64,000 nucleotides of DNA. Origin: Fidelibacterota bacterium (GTDB lineage Bacteria; Pseudomonadota; Alphaproteobacteria; Rhodospirillales; Rhodospirillaceae). A program made the position numbers and the translations under genes. The DNA lies in contig CANJMF010000004.1 of assembly GCA_947475895.1 (NCBI GenBank), positions 62,001 to 126,000 of the forward strand. Direction: 5' to 3'. Shown here one piece after another: positions 60,335-64,000 of the stretch; the first letter of the stretch is position 1; each line of letters begins with the position of its first letter. Under the pieces are notes generated by a model. The model did not search any database and was not told the origin of the DNA. It worked only from the letters and a program-made list of their open reading frames with translations.

Positions 60335-61480
60335 ATGGGCAATCAACGGCCAAATCCCAATCCGCGCGGCGAAGACCGGTACCTAGGGGGCGAGCTGGAC
60401 GGCACGACGGGCCGGCACCCGGATGCGCGCCGTGGCCGCGGCGCGGTCAGCAACGCAGCCGGGCGTTATGAACGCGAAGGCCGCCTGGCCGTCGACGACG
60501 GCTGGGACAATCTCGACGAACCGCCGCCGCCCCTGCTCACGCAGATGATCCGCGATTCCACGCGCACGATTATCGCGCGCAATCAATCGCCGGACATCGG
60601 CTTCGATCGTTCCATCAATCCCTATCGCGGCTGTGAGCACGGTTGCAGCTATTGCTTCGCGCGCCCGACGCACGCTTACCTCGGCATGTCGCCGGGATTG
60701 GATTTCGAGAGCAAAATCTTTTTCAAACCCGATGCTGCCGCTTTGCTCGACAAAGCCCTGCGCGCGCCAAGCTATCGCTGCAACACCTTGGCGCTGGGCA
60801 CCAACACCGATCCCTATCAGCCCGCCGAGCGGCACTACAAAATCACGCGTTCGATTTTGGAGGTGCTGGCGCGATTTCAGCATCCCGTCAGCATCGTGAC
60901 CAAGTCGGCGCTGGTGGTGCGCGATATCGACATCTTGGCGCCTATGGCCGCGCAGTCCATGGCGAAGGTGGCACTGTCGGTGACGACGCTCGATCACACG
61001 CTGGCGCGCAAAATGGAACCGCGCGCTTCGACGCCCTTAAAGCGTGTCGATGCCCTGAAACGTTTGAGTGCTGCCGGGATTCCGACCGCCGTGCTGTTCG
61101 CGCCTTGTATTCCGGGATTGAACGATCACGAATTGGAGAACGTGCTGACGGCGGCAAAAGACGCGGGAGTCACATCAGCGGGATATGTGATGCTGCGTTT
61201 GCCACTGGAAGTGAAAGATCTCTTCCGCGAATGGTTGGAAGCGCAAGTGCCCGAGCGTGCCTCGCGCGTAATGAGCTTGGTGCGCTCCATGCGCGGCGGA
61301 AAAGATTACGACGACAAGTGGGGCGAACGCCAACGCGGCACAGGACCCATCGCTGACGCCGTTGAGGCGCGGTTTCGTCTCGCGGTGAAACGCTTAGGCT
61401 TGAACGCACAGCGCCAATCCATGGACACGACGCGGTTCAAGCCACCGCCGCAAGCCGGCGATCAGCTCTCGCTGCTCTAA
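60335..61480 (+). CDS. PA0069-family radical SAM protein
   Basis: A 381-residue protein. The radical SAM cluster is in YRGCEHGCSYCFARPTH (Cys-x3-Cys-x2-Cys), and a preceding N-terminal Arg/Gly-rich tail is typical of PA0069 proteins. Further parts are FEIKIF-like KIFFKPDAAALL, LALGTNTDPYQPAERHYKITRSIL and VAVSVTTLD-like VALSVTTLDHTLARKMEPRA. The family is related to spore photoproduct lyase but its substrate is not settled. ATG at 60335 is preferred over a TTG two codons earlier. Confidence 0.87.
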   Translation: MGNQRPNPNPRGEDRYLGGELDGTTGRHPDARRGRGAVSNAAGRYEREGRLAVDDGWDNLDEPPPPLLTQMIRDSTRTIIARNQSPDIGFDRSINPYRGCEHGCSYCFARPTHAYLGMSPGLDFESKIFFKPDAAALLDKALRAPSYRCNTLALGTNTDPYQPAERHYKITRSILEVLARFQHPVSIVTKSALVVRDIDILAPMAAQSMAKVALSVTTLDHTLARKMEPRASTPLKRVDALKRLSAAGIPTAVLFAPCIPGLNDHELENVLTAAKDAGVTSAGYVMLRLPLEVKDLFREWLEAQVPERASRVMSLVRSMRGGKDYDDKWGERQRGTGPIADAVEARFRLAVKRLGLNAQRQSMDTTRFKPPPQAGDQLSLL

Positions 61481-62305
61481 CTAATGGCAGAACAACACCG
61501 GCAGCTTGGCATGCTCCAGAACGTAGCCGGTCACGCTGCCCAAAATCATTTGGCGCAACTTCGAGCGCGTATAAGCGCCCATGACCAGAAGGCCCGTATT
61601 CGTCGACAACGCGGCGGCTAATAGCGCTTCGCCGGTGCGCGCACCCTTGGGAATAACTTCGGCAACCACCGCCGAAATGCCGTGGAATTTGAAATTGGCT
61701 TCGAGGTCTTCGGTGGATGCATACCACTCCTCTTCCTCGACGCGCAGCACGGTGACCTGTTCGGCGCGCTTGAGAAACGGCATGGCCGCCGTGACGGCCC
61801 GCGTGGCTTCGGCCGAGCCGTTCCAAAAAATCGCAACGCGCTTGAAAGACAACGGACCGACGCTGTGCGGCGCCGCCAACACCGCGCGCCCGGTTTGCAT
61901 CAACGCCGCGCTCAACGTATCTGCGGCGGTCGTGTCCTTATCGCCGGCGTCGGGGGCCATAACGATGAGGTCGGCGCGACATGCACGCTGGGCGACGATT
62001 TGATCTTCGAAGCCCTCGTCTTCAATCCAACTGGCCGCAGCACCGCCAACGGTCGCGTCAAACATCGCGCGTGTTTTTGAAGCCCGGCCAACAGCCGTGT
62101 GCTCGGCCATCTTGGTCATTTCCTCGATCATGGGTGCCGACATGGACTCGCCGATGATCGGCACGCCCGCCAACGGATCGGGGCGAACGTGCAAAGCATC
62201 CACGTGCGCTTCAAGATATTGCGCGGCTTGCAGCGCCGTCGCCAGCGCGCGTTGTCCCGTATCGGGATCGCCCACAATCGCCAGAATATTTTTGATAGCG
62301 GACAT
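61481..62305 (-). CDS. Tandem universal stress protein
   Basis: A 274-residue protein with two Usp-fold halves; the second half ends LLVMGAYTRSKLRQMILGSVTGYVLEHAKLPVLFCH, the ATP-binding loop with G-x2-G-x9-G/S-type spacing. The first half begins IKNILAIVGDPDTGQRALATALQAAQ. Such tandem Usps bind adenine nucleotides or dimerise internally. It has one base between its stop and the radical SAM gene stop. It is 14 bases after the CDF exporter gene on the same strand. Confidence 0.9.
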   Translation of the reverse strand: MSAIKNILAIVGDPDTGQRALATALQAAQYLEAHVDALHVRPDPLAGVPIIGESMSAPMIEEMTKMAEHTAVGRASKTRAMFDATVGGAAASWIEDEGFEDQIVAQRACRADLIVMAPDAGDKDTTAADTLSAALMQTGRAVLAAPHSVGPLSFKRVAIFWNGSAEATRAVTAAMPFLKRAEQVTVLRVEEEEWYASTEDLEANFKFHGISAVVAEVIPKGARTGEALLAAALSTNTGLLVMGAYTRSKLRQMILGSVTGYVLEHAKLPVLFCH

Positions 62306-62319
62306 GGCAGCTACCTCAC

Positions 62320-63240
62320 TTAGTGAAGGGCATCGCCGACCGGGGGATGGAATTCGGCGATATCGTCAGGGTCTTCGTGAATAATGATATCAGCGCCGGG
62401 ATAGAGCGCATCAATTGCTTTTTCGACGTCGTCCGAAATCCGATGCGCTTCCAGCAGCGAAAGCCCCTGATCCATCACCAAATGCATCTGCACGAATTTC
62501 TGTGCGCCCGATGCACGCGTGCGTAACTCGTGCACGTGCCGCACTTTGGGATGCTGTTTGGCGATGGCGAGAATTTGTTCGCGGTCGCTGATCGGCAGTT
62601 CGCGGTCCATAAGAGCGTCGATCCCCCGGCGCGCGATGATGGCCGCGCTCACGACCACAAAAATGCTGATCGCAATGCCGAAAACGGGATCCGCCCATGT
62701 GAGGCCGAAGCGCGACGACAGGAGCAACGCGGCGATAACGCTGAGGTTCATCAAAACGTCGCCGGCGTAGTGCATGGCGTCGGCTCCAATCGCAAGCGAT
62801 TCCGTGCGCGCGACGACGTAACGCTGAAACACGACAAGCACCGTCGTCAGGACGATGGATAAGCTCATCACCGCCACGCCGCCGGTCACATCGCCCACGG
62901 GCGCGTCGGCATGGAAGCGCGAAACAGCCTGCACGATCACCAAAACGCCCGAGCCCGCCATGAACGCGGCTTGCGCGAGCGCCGACAACGGCTCGGCCTT
63001 ACCGTGACCGAAGCGATGCTGCTCGTCGGCGGGCGAAAGTGCATACCGCACGGCCATAAGATTGAGCCCCGACGCCAACAAATCGAGCGCGGAATCCGCA
63101 ACACTCGAAAGCAACGCGACGGAACCGGAATGAAGATACGTCCAGCCCTTAGCGAGAAGCAGAATGGTCGCAACCGAAACAGACGCATAGGTCGCGAACC
63201 GCGCGAGCGCGCCTGGATGCGGATGAGCGAGCTCACTCAT
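62320..63240 (-). CDS. Cation diffusion facilitator (CDF) transporter
   Basis: A 306-residue membrane exporter for divalent metals (zinc, iron, manganese or cobalt), six helices. The metal site residues are visible in VADSALDLLASGLNL (Asp-x3-Asp) and the following AVRYALSPADEQHRFGHGKAEPLSAL, and the second pair in MHYAGDVLMNLSVI. The cytoplasmic C-terminal domain contains HPKVRHVHELRTRASG. The start overlaps the pdxH stop (ATGA). Metal specificity cannot be read. Confidence 0.92.
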   Translation of the reverse strand: MSELAHPHPGALARFATYASVSVATILLLAKGWTYLHSGSVALLSSVADSALDLLASGLNLMAVRYALSPADEQHRFGHGKAEPLSALAQAAFMAGSGVLVIVQAVSRFHADAPVGDVTGGVAVMSLSIVLTTVLVVFQRYVVARTESLAIGADAMHYAGDVLMNLSVIAALLLSSRFGLTWADPVFGIAISIFVVVSAAIIARRGIDALMDRELPISDREQILAIAKQHPKVRHVHELRTRASGAQKFVQMHLVMDQGLSLLEAHRISDDVEKAIDALYPGADIIIHEDPDDIAEFHPPVGDALH

Positions 63241-63851
63241 GGAGACAGGCGCTCCGTGTGCCAGCCGTCGCCGGTGCGGTGAAACACTAAGCGGTCGTGC
63301 AAACGGTTGGGCACATTCAGCCAGAACTCGATGAGGTCCGGTGTCAGGCGATAGCCGCGCCAATGGGGCGGCCGCGAAACGGTTTTACCCGCGAAGCGCT
63401 GCTCGACTTCAGCCACCCGCGCCTCCAGCGTCGAACGGTCGGCAATGGCATGCGATTGATCCGACGCCCACGCCGCGATCTGGCTGCCGCGCGGACGCGA
63501 GTCCCAATAAGTATCGGATTCCGCATCGCTGACAAAATCGAGAACGCCTTCCACGCGCACCTGGCGGCCAAGGCTCTTCCAGTGGAAGCACAAAGCCCCG
63601 TGCGGGTTGGCGGCAATATCGTCGCCCTTGCGGCTTTGCGTGTTGGTGTAAAAAACAAAGCCAAGCTCGTCGAAGCTTTTCAACAACACCATGCGCGCCG
63701 ACGGGCGGCCGTCGGCCGACACGGTCGCAAGGTTCATGGCATCCGGGACGTCGGGCTCGCTTGTAACGGCTTCAGCAAACCACTGGCGAAAAAGGGCCTC
63801 TGGCGACGCCATAGGGGGAATAAGAGGAAGGGTATTCATGGGATCAGACAA
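63237..63851 (-). CDS. pdxH: Pyridoxamine 5'-phosphate oxidase
   Basis: FMN enzyme that oxidises PNP or PMP to PLP. A 204-residue protein with PSARMVLLKSFDELGFVFYTNTQSRKGDDIAANPHGALCFHWKSLGRQVRVEG (motif stretches) and the signature YRLTPDLIEFW followed by RLHDRLVF. A TTG start at 63851 has GGAG 4 bases upstream; an ATG four codons later is also possible. It overlaps the CDF gene by 4 bases, an uncommon pairing. The 149 bases to the window end hold a possible start of a further gene but nothing I can support. Confidence 0.92.
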   Translation of the reverse strand: MSDPMNTLPLIPPMASPEALFRQWFAEAVTSEPDVPDAMNLATVSADGRPSARMVLLKSFDELGFVFYTNTQSRKGDDIAANPHGALCFHWKSLGRQVRVEGVLDFVSDAESDTYWDSRPRGSQIAAWASDQSHAIADRSTLEARVAEVEQRFAGKTVSRPPHWRGYRLTPDLIEFWLNVPNRLHDRLVFHRTGDGWHTERLSP

Positions 63852-64000
63852 GTTCTCCGCGTTTTAATGAAAGTCGGGCGCATTCAGCCCCTTGTCAATG
63901 TAACGTGTTCCACCCATCTGCTCCGCGTGACAAAGAAATGGCCCTTATTTTGCCACCATTTCGGGACTTAATCGTTTATGGAGGCGGGTTGGCGCGTTCT

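Noticed and set aside
63979-64000. ATGGAGGCGGG at the right edge as a new gene start
   Set aside because: Only about 20 bases remain; GGAGG could equally be a ribosome-binding site for a later TTG. No call possible.

Overview
The window is a GC-rich chromosomal segment from an alphaproteobacterium. This is inferred from the aa3 oxidase set with CtaG/Cox11 and DUF983, a RpoE-ChrR pair, an ELM1-type protein, DUF3297, DUF2237, a PA0069-type radical SAM protein, and the order tRNA-Trp, secE, nusG, rplK, rplA, rplJ, rplL, rpoB, rpoC. I cannot name genus or species. No IS element, integrase, prophage, CRISPR array or rRNA is visible, so it reads as ordinary core plus accessory chromosome.

Layout. 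1-12.5 kb: the transcription/translation operon on the minus strand, from a well-formed promoter (12433-12461) through tRNA-Trp, secE, nusG, rplKAJL and rpoBC to a strong terminator at 219-250. An L10-type leader precedes rplJ and a hairpin separates rplL from rpoB. 12.6-23 kb: metabolic and housekeeping genes (enoyl-CoA hydratase, a frameshifted acyl-CoA synthetase, an NHL protein, a Tat-exported unknown, quinone reductase, FrnE-like DsbA, rlmB, MFS, ornithine cyclodeaminase family) with tRNA-Gly, tRNA-Tyr and tRNA-Thr. 22.9-27.8 kb: a signalling block holding a REC-HPt protein, an OmpR-type regulator, a soluble hybrid kinase, a ChrR-type anti-sigma factor and an ECF sigma factor. 28-31.4 kb: a divergent operon of flavin oxidoreductase, DUF1365 and a CFA-synthase-like methyltransferase, which resembles RpoE/ChrR-controlled lipid-modification loci. 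31.6-37.1 kb: small conserved proteins, two exported unknowns, a GSCFA gene interrupted by one in-frame stop, and a SAM methyltransferase.

37.2-45.5 kb is a respiratory locus. coxB-coxA-ctaG-coxC runs on the plus strand. The divergent operon holds a 41-residue membrane protein missed by length cut-offs, DUF420, a heme-copper-oxidase subunit I-like protein that has lost the helix VII His pair, and ctaB. 45.5-51.3 kb: ammonium transporter, a sulfur-trafficking group (TusA, YeeE/TsuA-like, ModE-like regulator, rhodanese), a Usp protein, an exported S1C protease and a cupin. 51.4-57 kb: a hydroxypyruvate-isomerase-like protein with both usual catalytic Glu positions changed, ELM1, pyrE-like, SRAP, and an EnvZ/OmpR-type pair. 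Three GTTACAC direct repeats in 10-bp register lie between this pair and a divergent PepSY-like exported protein. 57-64 kb: a lipoprotein, an outer-membrane barrel candidate, a radical SAM protein, tandem UspA, a CDF metal exporter and pdxH.

Most notable leads: the CuB-deficient oxidase-like protein in its divergent operon, the GSCFA nonsense codon, the GTTACAC operator, the Hyi-like protein with altered acids, and the sigma/anti-sigma/phosphorelay/lipid cluster. None of these is proven to be a new system from sequence alone.
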